This document shows positions 50,658-59,121 of a stretch of DNA of 64,000 nucleotides, in pieces. The DNA is from an uncultured Oscillibacter sp. (GTDB lineage Bacteria > Bacillota > Clostridia > Oscillospirales > Oscillospiraceae). Each line of letters begins with the position of its first letter. Within the stretch, counting starts at the first letter, position 1. Below the pieces are notes generated by a model, which saw only the letters and a program-made list of their open reading frames with translations, was not told where the DNA came from and ran no database searches. The position numbers were made by a program, and so were the translations under genes. The stretch is from the NCBI GenBank assembly GCA_910578935.1, contig CAJTSM010000002.1:62001-126000 (forward strand). The letters are read 5' to 3'.

Positions 50658-51904
50658 TGACGGCATTACAGGAACAGGGACGCCTGGCCAAGGCCGCGTC
50701 CTACACCCTCTCCACCGCCGGGACGGCGAAGAAAAACGCCGCCCTGGAGGCCATCGCGGAGACCCTGACAAAACGGAAGGACGAGTGGCTGACGGCCAAC
50801 GCCGAAGACGTGGCGGCGGCAAAAGAGGCGGGCATGCGCCCCGCCATGCTGGACCGGCTGACCCTCACGGAGGAGCGGATTGCCGGAATTGTGGAGGCCG
50901 TCCGGCAGGTGGCGGCCCTCCCGGACCCCGTGGGGCGGGTGGACAAAATGGAAACCCGGCCCAACGGGCTTATCATCGGGCGGCGGCGGGTGCCCCTGGG
51001 AGTGGTGGCCATTATCTTTGAGGCCCGGCCCAACGTCACCGTGGACGCGGCTGCGCTGTGTTTGAAGTCCGGCAACGTCTGCATTCTCCGCGGCGGGAAA
51101 GAGGCCATCCGCTCCAACCGCAAGGCGGCGGAGCTGATGCGGACCGCCCTGGCCTCCGCCGGACTGCCGGAGGACTGTGTGTCCCTGGTCCAGGACACCA
51201 GCCATGAGACGGCGAATGAATTGATGCACTTGGACGGATCTGTGGACGTGCTCATCCCCCGGGGCGGCGCGGGGCTGATCCGGACCGTGGCCAGGGAGGC
51301 AAGCGTCCCGGTGATTCGCACAGGAGAGGGGGTCTGCCACATTTACGTGGATAAGGAGGCGGACCTGGACATGGGGGCGGAGATTCTTTACAACGCCAAG
51401 TGTTCCCGCCCCTCCGTCTGCAACGCGGCGGAGTGCCTGCTGGTCCAGAGAGACATCGCGGAGGCGTTTTTGAAAAAGGCCCTACCCCTGCTGGACCGGC
51501 ACAATGTGGAGCTGCGGTGCGATGAGAGGTCCCTGGCAATTCTGGGGGACCGGGCCGTTCCCGCCGCCGGGAGCGACTGGGACGCGGAGTACGATGACTA
51601 CATTTTGGCCGTGCGGACGGTGCGGGATCTGGAAGAGGCCGTCCAATTCATCAACGCCCATGGCACGGGGCACTCGGAAGCCATCATCACCACCAACTAC
51701 TTTAATGCGCAGCGGTTTTTGGACGCGGTGGACGCGGCGGCGGTGTACGTCAACGCCTCCACCCGGTTCACCGACGGCGGGGAGTTCGGCCTGGGGGCGG
51801 AGATCGGCATCTCCACTCAGAAAATGCACGCCCGGGGGCCCATGGGACTGGAGGAACTGACCAGCTGCAAGTATGTGATTTACGGAGAGGGGCAGGTGCG
51901 GTAA
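50657..51904 (+). CDS. proA: Gamma-glutamyl phosphate reductase
   Basis: NADPH-dependent reduction of glutamyl-5-phosphate to the semialdehyde; 415 residues. The catalytic cysteine is in NAKCSRPSVCNAAE, and VPLGVVAIIFEARPNVTVDAAALCLKSGN and RFTDGGEFGLGAEIGISTQKMHARGPMGL are family blocks. ATG 50657 shares a base with the proB stop; GTG 50654 is an alternative. The proC start follows 2 bases after the stop. Confidence 0.96.
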   Translation: MTALQEQGRLAKAASYTLSTAGTAKKNAALEAIAETLTKRKDEWLTANAEDVAAAKEAGMRPAMLDRLTLTEERIAGIVEAVRQVAALPDPVGRVDKMETRPNGLIIGRRRVPLGVVAIIFEARPNVTVDAAALCLKSGNVCILRGGKEAIRSNRKAAELMRTALASAGLPEDCVSLVQDTSHETANELMHLDGSVDVLIPRGGAGLIRTVAREASVPVIRTGEGVCHIYVDKEADLDMGAEILYNAKCSRPSVCNAAECLLVQRDIAEAFLKKALPLLDRHNVELRCDERSLAILGDRAVPAAGSDWDAEYDDYILAVRTVRDLEEAVQFINAHGTGHSEAIITTNYFNAQRFLDAVDAAAVYVNASTRFTDGGEFGLGAEIGISTQKMHARGPMGLEELTSCKYVIYGEGQVR

Positions 51905-51906
51905 CC

Positions 51907-52713
51907 ATGAAATGGCCAGTATTTGGATTTATCGGAACCGGGAACATGGGCGGGGCTCTGGCCCGGGCCGCCCGGCGGCGGCTGGAGGGAGAGCAGATAC
52001 TCCTGGCCAACCGGACGGAGGCCAAGGCGGCGGCCCTGGCACAGGAGCTGGGGGCATCCCTTTCCAACAACCGGACGGTTGTGGGAAACGCGGACTATAT
52101 TTTCCTGGGCGTGAAGCCCCAGATGATGAAAGAGCTGCTGGCAGAAACCGCTCCGGAGCTGTATGCCCGGAAGGACCGCTTCATCCTGGTCACTATGGCG
52201 GCGGGGCTTACCATTGAGGACATTCAAAATATGGCGGGGGGGACCTATCCCGTCCTGCGGATTATGCCCAACACCCCCTGTTCCATTGGGGAGGGGATGG
52301 TGCTCTACACCTCCGGCCCCGGCGTGACGGAAGAGGAAGAGCGGGTGTTTCTGGAGGCCATGGCCGGAGCCGGGCGCTTTTCCCCCATTCCGGAGACGCT
52401 GATGGACGCGGGAAGCGCCGTGGCGGGCTGCGGTCCAGCTTTCGTGGACCTGTTTTTGGAAGCCCTGGCGGACGGGGGCGTGGCCTGCGGCCTGCCCAGG
52501 GCCCTGGCTCTGGAACTCGCCGCGCAAATGGCGGCGGGCTCCGCCCGGTTGATTCTCGAGAGCGGGCGGCACCCCGGGGATCTGAAAGACGCGGTATGCT
52601 CTCCCGGCGGGTCTACCATCCAGGGCGTACGAAAGCTGGAGGAGGCGGGTTTCCGCGGGGCGGTGATGAACGCGGTGATTGCCGCCTTTGAAAAAAGCCG
52701 GAATATGCGATGA
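51907..52713 (+). CDS. proC: Pyrroline-5-carboxylate reductase
   Basis: Last step of proline synthesis, NAD(P)H reduction of P5C; 268 residues. The Rossmann start FGFIGTGNMGGALARA, then LGVKPQMMKELL, RIMPNTPCSIGEGM and the C-terminal DAVCSPGGSTIQGVRKLEEAGFRGAVMNAV are diagnostic. It completes proB-proA-proC; a strong terminator follows 1 base after the stop. Confidence 0.96.
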   Translation: MKWPVFGFIGTGNMGGALARAARRRLEGEQILLANRTEAKAAALAQELGASLSNNRTVVGNADYIFLGVKPQMMKELLAETAPELYARKDRFILVTMAAGLTIEDIQNMAGGTYPVLRIMPNTPCSIGEGMVLYTSGPGVTEEEERVFLEAMAGAGRFSPIPETLMDAGSAVAGCGPAFVDLFLEALADGGVACGLPRALALELAAQMAAGSARLILESGRHPGDLKDAVCSPGGSTIQGVRKLEEAGFRGAVMNAVIAAFEKSRNMR

Positions 52714-52714
52714 G

Positions 52715-52743
52715 AAAACCCCCGCGCATAGCGCGGGGGTTTT
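52715..52743 (+). terminator. Terminator of proBAC
   Basis: 13-bp perfect stem AAAACCCCCGCGC/GCGCGGGGGTTTT, loop ATA. It is directly behind the proC stop. Confidence 0.9.
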
Positions 52744-52957
52744 CTCAGATCGGAAGATCTTCCGTGGAGCCTCCGGCGAAGGGTGCCCAGCCGAAGGGAG
52801 AGGGAAAGGGATAGCGGCAGAAGACGCCGCGCGGTGTGTGTGGGACCCTCTCCCGCCGGCCGGGCGTCCCGCCGGAAACACAAAAACGGTGCCGAGCAAC
52901 AAACTCAACACCGCCTTAATACGCGATCGCACGCTTACAAACCTGTTGCCTCCGCCC

Positions 52958-52986
52958 TTGCAAAAGGGTGGGGGAATGGGTATAAT
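52958..52986 (+). promoter_or_regulatory. Promoter without a downstream ORF
   Basis: TTGCAA, 17 bases, TATAAT, 214 bases after the proBAC terminator and facing a gene-free stretch. Confidence 0.65.
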
Positions 52987-52992
52987 AAGCCC

Positions 52993-53176
52993 GTGGTGCA
53001 GTTAAAGCTGCTGTGCTGAGTGGGGTTGCACTCGTACAGGGCCGCTGGGCGCCCTAACACCCGGCGGCCTGCCGCATTCATGTTTCCATTTTTATTTTAC
53101 CTCCAACTGTCCAAAATTGCAAGGGGTTTCGACAGAAGAAACGCACCCCGCCCAGGCTGGGCGGGGTGCGTTTTTT
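52993..53176 (+). ncRNA. Candidate small RNA, about 184 nt
   Basis: Inferred transcript from the promoter at 52958-52986 to the perfect terminator at 53139-53176. It contains hairpins GCAG/CTGC near 53000 and GGCCGCTGGG/CCCGGCGGCC near 53045, no ORF with a ribosome-binding site, and an AT-rich centre. Its size and isolated promoter suggest a stable RNA; I could not match 6S, SRP or tmRNA. The preceding stretch 52745-52950 shows nothing recognisable. Confidence 0.4.
53139..53176. terminator. Strong hairpin shared by the candidate RNA and serA
   Basis: 16-bp perfect stem with core CGCACCCCGCCCA/TGGGCGGGGTGCG. The plus strand has six T (53171-53176). On the minus strand it lies right at the serA stop with a weaker T-rich tail. 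Confidence 0.85.
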
Positions 53177-54083
53177 AAAATTTCTCAATGACGTCCACCA
53201 GCTCCAAGCCGATGCGTTTCTGGGCCTCTTTGGTTCCCGCGCCGATATGGGGCGTACAGGAAACCGCCGGATGCCGCGCCAGGGCCCAGTTGGGGTCCTT
53301 CTCGCTGAGCCACACGTCCAGCCCCGCCGCCCGGACTTTCCCGGATTCCAGGGCCTCTAAAAGGGCCTCTTCATCCACGTTGCTGCCCCGGGAAACATTG
53401 ACGATCACCACGCCGTCTTTCATTTTTTTCAGGGACTCCCGGTCCACCAGCGGTCTTTCCCCGCCGGGGGCGCAGAGGATCAGCACATCGGCCTCCGCCA
53501 GCAGTTCGTCCATGGAGACAAACCGCATGGTTTCGCACTCGCAGCCCTCCGGTTTGTTCCGGTGAACGGTGGAGAGGACATTCATCCCCAGGGCCTGGCA
53601 TTTGGTCCCCACCATCTGCCCGATCCGGCCATAGCCAATGATTCCGGCGGTCTTGCCGGAGAGCTCGAACCCCTTGGAATAGGCCTTCTTCTCCCACTTG
53701 TTCTCCCGCATGGTGTAGCCCGCGATGGAGATATTCCGGGCGCAGGAGAAGAGGAGGGCCAAAGCCAGCTCGGCCACCGCGTTGGAAGAGGCCCGGGGTG
53801 TGTTTTTCACGGCGATGCCCGCCGCCTCCGCGTACTTGACGGCGATGTTGTCCACGCCGACGCCCGCCCGGACAATGAGCTTCAGACGGCTGCCCTTGGC
53901 GGCGTCGATCTGGGGCTCCCGGATCTTGGTGGCGGAGCGGATGATAACGGCGTCAAAATCCCGCAGGGCGGAGCCCAGGGCGTCGGGCTCATAGAACTGC
54001 TCCACCACCTCGCAGCCGTCCTTCCGTAGCCGCTCAATAGCGGACGCGTCCATTCCGTCGGTGACCAATACGCGCTTTAACAT
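53175..54083 (-). CDS. serA: D-3-phosphoglycerate dehydrogenase, short form
   Basis: Oxidises 3-phosphoglycerate in the first step of serine synthesis; 302 residues, lacking the C-terminal ACT regulatory domain, so it should not be inhibited by serine through that domain. The NAD site IIGYGRIGQMVGTKCQALGM, substrate site RAGVGVDNI and catalytic residues in NVSRGSNVDEEALLEAL and PHIGAGTKEAQKRIG are present. AAAGGGG lies 8 bases before ATG 54083. serC is 229 bases upstream on the same strand with hairpins between. Confidence 0.93.
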   Translation of the reverse strand: MLKRVLVTDGMDASAIERLRKDGCEVVEQFYEPDALGSALRDFDAVIIRSATKIREPQIDAAKGSRLKLIVRAGVGVDNIAVKYAEAAGIAVKNTPRASSNAVAELALALLFSCARNISIAGYTMRENKWEKKAYSKGFELSGKTAGIIGYGRIGQMVGTKCQALGMNVLSTVHRNKPEGCECETMRFVSMDELLAEADVLILCAPGGERPLVDRESLKKMKDGVVIVNVSRGSNVDEEALLEALESGKVRAAGLDVWLSEKDPNWALARHPAVSCTPHIGAGTKEAQKRIGLELVDVIEKF

Positions 54084-54285
54084 AGTTCGTACCCCTTTCT
54101 TTGTTGCAGCGCACCCCAGGGGCGCTGCCGTCGGCTTCCTCATACCCATTGGGGGACAGGTATGTCCGGCAACCCGGAAGGGGGTCCAGGGGCAAAGCCC
54201 CTGGTTTCTCCGCATGGCGGAAAAAGCAATTGAAATCATGTTTGCGGCGGCTCCAGTGACCGCTGTCACCGGAGAGGGGGGATCG

Positions 54286-54310
54286 AAAGGGGGGACGAAG
54301 TCCCCTCTTT
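54286..54310 (-). terminator. Hairpin after serC
   Basis: Minus strand AAAGAGGGGAC-TTCG-TCCCCCCTTT with a stable TTCG loop, directly behind serC. A second stem CCAGGGGC/GCCCCTGG lies at 54185-54203. Partial attenuation between serC and serA is possible. Confidence 0.5.
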
Positions 54311-54312
54311 CA

Positions 54313-55401
54313 TTAACTGTGCTCCGCCTCGTACTTTCTGAGGAACTCCACCAGAGCCTCCACGCCCTCCTTGGGCATGGCGTTGTAGATGGACGCCCGG
54401 AGGCCGCCCACGCTCTTATGGCCCTTCAAATTGTCGAAGCCCGCCGCTTTACTGGCCGCCACCACGTCGGCGTCCTGTTCCTTGCTGGGGGTGACGAAGG
54501 GCACGTTCATCAAGGAACGGTCCTCTTTCCGGACGGCGCCGGTAAAGAGCTTGCTCTGGTCCAGGAAATCGTAGAGAATCTTCGCCTTTTCCTCGTTGCG
54601 CTTGTGCATGGCCTCCAGGCCGCCGTTATCCAGGAGGTACTTAAAGACCTTGCCGCAGCAGTAGATCGCCCAGCAGTTGGGGGTGTTGTACAGGGAGTCG
54701 TTGTCCGCGTGGGTCTTGTAGCTCATATAGGTGGGCACGAATTTGGGCAGGTCGTCCCGGATGAGGTCCTCCCGGATGATGACAATGGCCATGCCCGCCG
54801 GACCCACGTTCTTCTGCACGCCGCCCCAGATCAGGCCGTACTTCGTCACGTCGCAGGGCCGGGAGAGGAACATGCTGGACTGGTCGGAAACCAGGACCTT
54901 TCCCTTGGTGTCCGGCAGCTGGAAGTAGGTGGTGCCGTTGATGGTTTCGTTCTCGCAGATATAGACATAGTCGGCGTTCTCCGGGATGTTCAGATCCGAG
55001 CAGTCGGGGATATAGGAGAAATTCTTGTCGGCGGAGGAGGCCACAATGTTCACCTCGCCGTATTTCTTTGCCTCAGCGATGGCCTTCTTGGACCACGCGC
55101 CGGTTTCCACATAGCACCCCAGGCCGTTTTTCATCAGGTTCATGGCCACCATGGCGAACTGGACCGTGCCGCCGCCCTGAATGAAGAGGACCTTGTAGTT
55201 GTCGGGAATCCCCATGAGCCTGCGGAGGTCCGCCTCCGCCTCGTCCCGGATCTGCTGAAACACCTTGGACCGGTGGCTCATCTCCATGACGCACATGCCG
55301 CTTTGGCGGTAGTTCATCATCTCGGCGGCGATCTCCTCCAGCACCGGCTCCGGCATCATAGCGGGTCCGGCGGAGAAATTGTAAGTGCGGCCGTATTTCA
55401 T
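54313..55401 (-). CDS. serC: Phosphoserine aminotransferase
   Basis: PLP enzyme converting 3-phosphohydroxypyruvate to phosphoserine; 362 residues. The N terminus YNFSAGPAMMPEPVLEE, phosphate site LFIQGGGTVQFAMVAMNL, PLP lysine in WGGVQKNVGPAGMAIVII and C-terminal GHKSVGGLRASIYNAMP identify it. The usual DMSS before the lysine is here SDQSS, a mild variation. The promoter is just upstream; it heads serC-serA. No serB phosphatase is in the window. Confidence 0.96.
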   Translation of the reverse strand: MKYGRTYNFSAGPAMMPEPVLEEIAAEMMNYRQSGMCVMEMSHRSKVFQQIRDEAEADLRRLMGIPDNYKVLFIQGGGTVQFAMVAMNLMKNGLGCYVETGAWSKKAIAEAKKYGEVNIVASSADKNFSYIPDCSDLNIPENADYVYICENETINGTTYFQLPDTKGKVLVSDQSSMFLSRPCDVTKYGLIWGGVQKNVGPAGMAIVIIREDLIRDDLPKFVPTYMSYKTHADNDSLYNTPNCWAIYCCGKVFKYLLDNGGLEAMHKRNEEKAKILYDFLDQSKLFTGAVRKEDRSLMNVPFVTPSKEQDADVVAASKAAGFDNLKGHKSVGGLRASIYNAMPKEGVEALVEFLRKYEAEHS

Positions 55402-55464
55402 AGCGCGTTCCTCCGTTCAATTTTTCACAAATTCCGCCCCTTGCGGGGGCGCTTTCCTGTCCAT

Positions 55465-55493
55465 AGTATACAGGATTTTTTTGTCGGAATCAA
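55465..55493 (-). promoter_or_regulatory. serC promoter
   Basis: Minus strand TTGATT, 17 bases, TATACT, about 65 bases before ATG 55401. Confidence 0.75.
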
Positions 55494-55714
55494 CTGTCTT
55501 CCTAAATTTTCTATCAAAAGGTAAACCTTTCTTTTCCTTCGCACAGTCCCGCCGGCAGATTATTTTGTGGGAGCGGGCCTCCGGCCGCCCTTGGCGGCTT
55601 GCCGTTTAGAGCTGCGGCGTCCCTCCTTGCGGGGAGGTGTCCGCCCTTCCACGGGAAATGCCGGCAGCCCGGGAAAAGGGCAGACACGCCGGTCCGGAGC
55701 GTGTCCAATGAGGA

Positions 55715-55848
55715 CATTTGATCCTGTAGGGGCCGCCCCCTTGGGCGGCCCGATGCGCGGCCCAATCCTTGTACCGGCAGGCCGCCGGGGGCGGCGGCCC
55801 CTACACGATGGCCCGGTTATAAAATGCGCAACGGGACGCTCCCCCGGT
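55715..55848. repeat. Family E repeat, copy 2
   Basis: Inverted, nearly identical copy of 40195-40325: GATCCTGTAGGGGCCGCCC, CCAATCCTTGTACCGG, ACACGATGGCCCGGTTAT. The preceding 55560-55714 is GC-rich spacer with no gene seen. Confidence 0.85.
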
Positions 55849-55858
55849 CCGCCCCTAC

Positions 55859-55887
55859 TTGCATTCCACGGAGAAACCCTGTATACT
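55859..55887 (+). promoter_or_regulatory. Promoter of the CLC gene
   Basis: TTGCAT, 17 bases, TATACT. A family C repeat lies between it and the gene, giving a leader of about 215 nt. Confidence 0.75.
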
Positions 55888-55901
55888 GTGTTAAGAACGT
55901 G

Positions 55902-56070
55902 TTAAGGAAACGCTAATTCCATCAACGTGTACGGAATACCAGCCAAATTTTTTGTCCGGCAAGGCAAAATACCGCAGGAATCCGGACGGATTTCAAGATT
56001 TTTTTAACCCAGGCCAGGCAGAAAATTGGGCGGCAGGACGTACGCGGGGATTTATTCGGTGCTTCCTTAA
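55902..56070. repeat. Family C repeat in the clc leader
   Basis: 169-bp element with ends TTAAGGAAACGCTAATTCC and ATTCGGTGCTTCCTTAA. Its interior GCAGGAATCCGGACGGATTT is the block shared with families A and B. Truncated relatives: 61020-61055, and the interrupted copy at 8192-8538. Confidence 0.7.
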
Positions 56071-56108
56071 GAAACCCCGCCCCGGCGGGAAAGCGGCGGA
56101 GGAAAGAA

Positions 56109-57434
56109 ATGACCTTGGAAGACATGAAGCGGGACCTCCGGTCCCGGTGGGAGCTGACGGCGCTGTATGCCCGGGCTCTGGGGAAGTGGCTGCTGCTGGC
56201 CACGGCGGCGGGAGTTTCCTGCGGCTTGGTGGGAACGCTGTTCCACACGGCGGTGGAATGCGTGACGGAGCTCCGGGGGGAGTTCCCTTGGCTGTTGTAT
56301 TTTCTGCCCCTGGCGGGCCTCCTCATCGTGGGGCTTTACAAACTCCTGGGTACGGAGGGCCAGGGTACCAACGACATTTTCAACGAAGTCCACACAGGGG
56401 GAGGCATCTCCATCCTGCTGGTGCCCGCCATCTTCCTGGGAACGGTGCTGACCCATCTTTGCGGCGGTTCCGCCGGACGGGAGGGAGCGGCCCTCCAAAT
56501 GGGCGGCTCCTTGGGCTATCGGGTGGGGAGGCTCTTCGGCTTTGACGAACAGGACCTCCGCATCGCCACCACCACGGGTATGGCGGCCTTTTTCGCCGCT
56601 CTTTTCGGCACACCCCTGGCGGCGGCGGTGTTCTCCATCGCCGTGGTCAGTGTGGACGCCTTCTATCACGCCGCCTTTTTCCCCGCCCTGATCGGCGCCC
56701 TGGAGGCCTATGGCGTCTCCCGCCTGCTGGGAGTGGAACCCACCCATTTTGCGGTGGAGGTCCCGGGGCCGGCGGCGGGACTGCTGGTCCGGGCGGGGGC
56801 GCTGGCGGGGCTGTGCGGGCTGCTCTCCGTGGTGTTCTCCGGGACCATCCGCCTGACGGAGCATCAGATGGCTAAGCGGATTCCAAATCCCTGGGTCCGG
56901 GCCTTCGCCGGAGGCTGCGCCGTCATTGCTTTGACCTGGCTTTGCGGAACCAGGGACTACAACGGCGCAGGGATGGGGGTCATCGCCGCCGCCGTGGAAG
57001 ACGGAACGGTTCAGCCCGCCGCCTTCCTGCTGAAAATCCTCTTTACCGCCGTCACCTTGGGCGCCGGGTTCAAGGGCGGGGAAGTGGTGCCCTCCTTTTT
57101 CGTGGGGGCGGCCTTCGGCTGTGCGGCGGGGCCGCTGCTGGGACTTCCGGCGGGCTTTGCCGCCGCGCTGGGGTTGGTGTCCGTGTTCTGCGGGGCGACG
57201 AACTGTCCTCTGGCCTCCATCGCTTTGGCGATTGAGCTCTTCGGCAGTGAGGGACTGCCGTACTTCTCCCTGGCCTGCTGCGTCAGTTACGTCCTCTCCG
57301 GCTACGGGGGGCTGTACTCCAGCCAGACCATTCTGCACTCCAAGCTGAAAGGGCGCTATATCAACGTACATACCAACGACCAGGCCGTGGAGCGCACCGC
57401 CGCCGCCCAGGCGGAGGCCGAAGCCCTGAAATAG
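56109..57434 (+). CDS. CLC-family anion channel/transporter
   Basis: 441-residue CLC membrane protein. The selectivity-filter motif reads GGSAGREGAALQMGGSLGYRVG near 120, with GAGFKGGEVVPSFFVGAAFG in the second half; no cytoplasmic CBS domains. The GREG-A-x-L-QMG form and the GQGTND segment replacing the usual GSGIP resemble the CLC-F branch that exports fluoride; no fluoride riboswitch is visible upstream, so chloride or fluoride is left open. GGAGG lies 6 bases before ATG. Confidence 0.88.
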   Translation: MTLEDMKRDLRSRWELTALYARALGKWLLLATAAGVSCGLVGTLFHTAVECVTELRGEFPWLLYFLPLAGLLIVGLYKLLGTEGQGTNDIFNEVHTGGGISILLVPAIFLGTVLTHLCGGSAGREGAALQMGGSLGYRVGRLFGFDEQDLRIATTTGMAAFFAALFGTPLAAAVFSIAVVSVDAFYHAAFFPALIGALEAYGVSRLLGVEPTHFAVEVPGPAAGLLVRAGALAGLCGLLSVVFSGTIRLTEHQMAKRIPNPWVRAFAGGCAVIALTWLCGTRDYNGAGMGVIAAAVEDGTVQPAAFLLKILFTAVTLGAGFKGGEVVPSFFVGAAFGCAAGPLLGLPAGFAAALGLVSVFCGATNCPLASIALAIELFGSEGLPYFSLACCVSYVLSGYGGLYSSQTILHSKLKGRYINVHTNDQAVERTAAAQAEAEALK

Positions 57435-57503
57435 GCCGCATAAAACGCGCCCCCTGCGGCATACTGTCGTCAACCGACATTTGCCACGGGAGGCGTTTTT
57501 TTC

Positions 57504-58223
57504 ATGACTCAACTTCTGCAAGACACCGGCATGACGGTCCTGACCACCCTGCTGTCTATCCTGGTCCTGTTTCTCCTCACCAAGCTGATGGGCGCCAAAC
57601 AGGTGTCCCAGATGACCATGTTCGACTATGTGGTGGGCATTACCATCGGCTCCGTTGCCGCGGAGCTGGCCACGGAGCTGGAGGCGCCCCACAAACCCCT
57701 CGCCGCCATCATCGTCTACGGAGTGGTGGCCACGGGCATCTCCCTGCTCACCAGCAGGTCCCTGAAGGCCCGGGCCCTCCTCACCGGGAAACCTCTGATT
57801 CTCTTGGAGGACGGGGTCATTTACCGGGAGAATCTGAAAAAGGCCCGGCTGGATCTGAACGAATTTCTGACCTACTGCCGCATTGGCGGCTGGTTCGACC
57901 TCAGCCAGCTTCAGACTGCGGTCTTTGAGCACAACGGCACCGTCAGTTTCCTGCCCAAGGAGGCGGACCGCCCCGCCACTCCGGCGGACCTGAACAAAAA
58001 TCCCGCCCAGTCCCAGGTCCAGACCCCCTTCGTCATGGACGGAAAGCTCCTCAGCGGAAACCTCCGCCAGTCCGGAAAAGAGGACGAATGGGTCCGCCGC
58101 GCCCTTCTCCGGCAGGGCTACCGGGACGAAGGGGAAGTCTTTCTGGCCCTCTGGGACGGGGGAGAGGGACTGACCGTCTTCCCCATGGACCCCAGGCGAA
58201 GAACCGGTGCGGTGCAGCCGTAA
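57504..58223 (+). CDS. DUF421 (YetF-like) membrane protein
   Basis: 239 residues: three N-terminal helices (VLTTLLSILVLFLLTKLMG; FDYVVGITIGSVAAELA; LAAIIVYGVVATGISLL), then a cytoplasmic DUF421 domain (KPLILLEDGVIYRENLKKARLDLNEFLTYCR; LQTAVFEHNGTVSFLPK). GGGAGG precedes ATG 57504. YetF proteins are common in spore-forming Firmicutes; function poorly known. It is 69 bases behind the CLC gene, possibly cotranscribed. Confidence 0.87.
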   Translation: MTQLLQDTGMTVLTTLLSILVLFLLTKLMGAKQVSQMTMFDYVVGITIGSVAAELATELEAPHKPLAAIIVYGVVATGISLLTSRSLKARALLTGKPLILLEDGVIYRENLKKARLDLNEFLTYCRIGGWFDLSQLQTAVFEHNGTVSFLPKEADRPATPADLNKNPAQSQVQTPFVMDGKLLSGNLRQSGKEDEWVRRALLRQGYRDEGEVFLALWDGGEGLTVFPMDPRRRTGAVQP

Positions 58224-58385
58224 GGGCGGACCTGCGCGTCCGTCCTTCTCCCGGAACCGTGGCTGCTCTCTATAGAAAAAGGCGGACACATAGATCCGCC
58301 TCTACAAGGCACCCCCTTGGCCAAAAGGCGGCTCCCGAAGAAATGGCCCGGTCCCCTGACCGGGCCATTTCTTTAGTTCTCTCCA

Positions 58386-58467
58386 GGCTCAGGCCTTGTT
58401 TAAACGTTGGCGAAATGCCGGATTGAGGCGGATCTTTTGTCGGGCGCGGTTCTAAAACAGGCTCTAG
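58386..58467. repeat. Family A fragment after the HAD gene
   Basis: CAGGCCTTGTTTAAACGTTGGCG at one end and CTAAAACAGGCTCTA at the other, with GGCGGATCTTTTG inside; a shortened, diverged copy. A GGCCCGGTC/GACCGGGCC hairpin (about 58345-58372) precedes it. Confidence 0.5.
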
Positions 58468-59120
58468 TGCGCCAGAATAAACCTCTCCAGCTCCTCCGGG
58501 GTTTTCACCACGGCCACCGCCCCGGCTTCCTCCAGTTCTCCCGGCGGAGCGTAGCCGAAGAACTCCACCCCGGCGCAGTCCACGCCGCAGGCCCGGGCCC
58601 CCAGAACGTCAAATTTCCGATCCCCCACCATCAGCACTTGGGGAAGGTCCTCCCGCCGCAGCCCCAGCTGCCGCATCGCCTCCCGGACCACGTCCTCCTT
58701 CTCCCAGTCCCCGCGGGGCGGACTGCCCACCAGGGCGGAGAGGTGGGGCGTGAAGCCGAACCGGGCGCAGATGGAGACGCACAGGTTCTCCGGCTTGGAG
58801 GAGGCCAGGGCCAGCACATAGCCCTGTTCCTTCAAGCGGCCCATGACGGCCTCCATGCCCGGGGCCGCCCGGTTCTCGTACTGGCCCACGGGTTCGTAAA
58901 CCTGGCGGAAACGCTCCACGGCCTCCGCCGCCTTTTCGGGGCTGTAGCCGCAGAAGCGGGTGAAGGAGTCCTGAAGGGGCGGACCGATGAAGCGGAGGAG
59001 GGTTTCCTCCTCCGGCACCGGGTCGCCGTAGCTCTCTATGGTTTCCCGGACGCAGTGGACGATGCCCTCCCGGGAGTCCGTCAGGGTGCCGTCCAAGTCA
59101 AAGAGTATGTAGCGGTACAT
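58464..59120 (-). CDS. HAD-family phosphatase
   Basis: 218-residue haloacid dehalogenase hydrolase of the phosphoglycolate-phosphatase/PpaX type. Motif I FDLDGTLTDSREG (Asp nucleophile near residue 8), motif II ALASSKPENL, motif III and IV VLMVGDRKFDVLGARACGVDCAGV. The helical cap lies between residues 15 and 85. The start is 1 base after the MBL gene stop, with GAGG inside that gene's end, so they are cotranscribed. Substrate not defined. Confidence 0.88.
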   Translation of the reverse strand: MYRYILFDLDGTLTDSREGIVHCVRETIESYGDPVPEEETLLRFIGPPLQDSFTRFCGYSPEKAAEAVERFRQVYEPVGQYENRAAPGMEAVMGRLKEQGYVLALASSKPENLCVSICARFGFTPHLSALVGSPPRGDWEKEDVVREAMRQLGLRREDLPQVLMVGDRKFDVLGARACGVDCAGVEFFGYAPPGELEEAGAVAVVKTPEELERFILAH

Positions 59121-59121
59121 A

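Noticed and set aside
53120..53150. TTTCGACAG resembling the tmRNA 5' signature
   Set aside because: No matching 3' tRNA-like end or tag-peptide frame, and the strong terminator follows within 15 bases.
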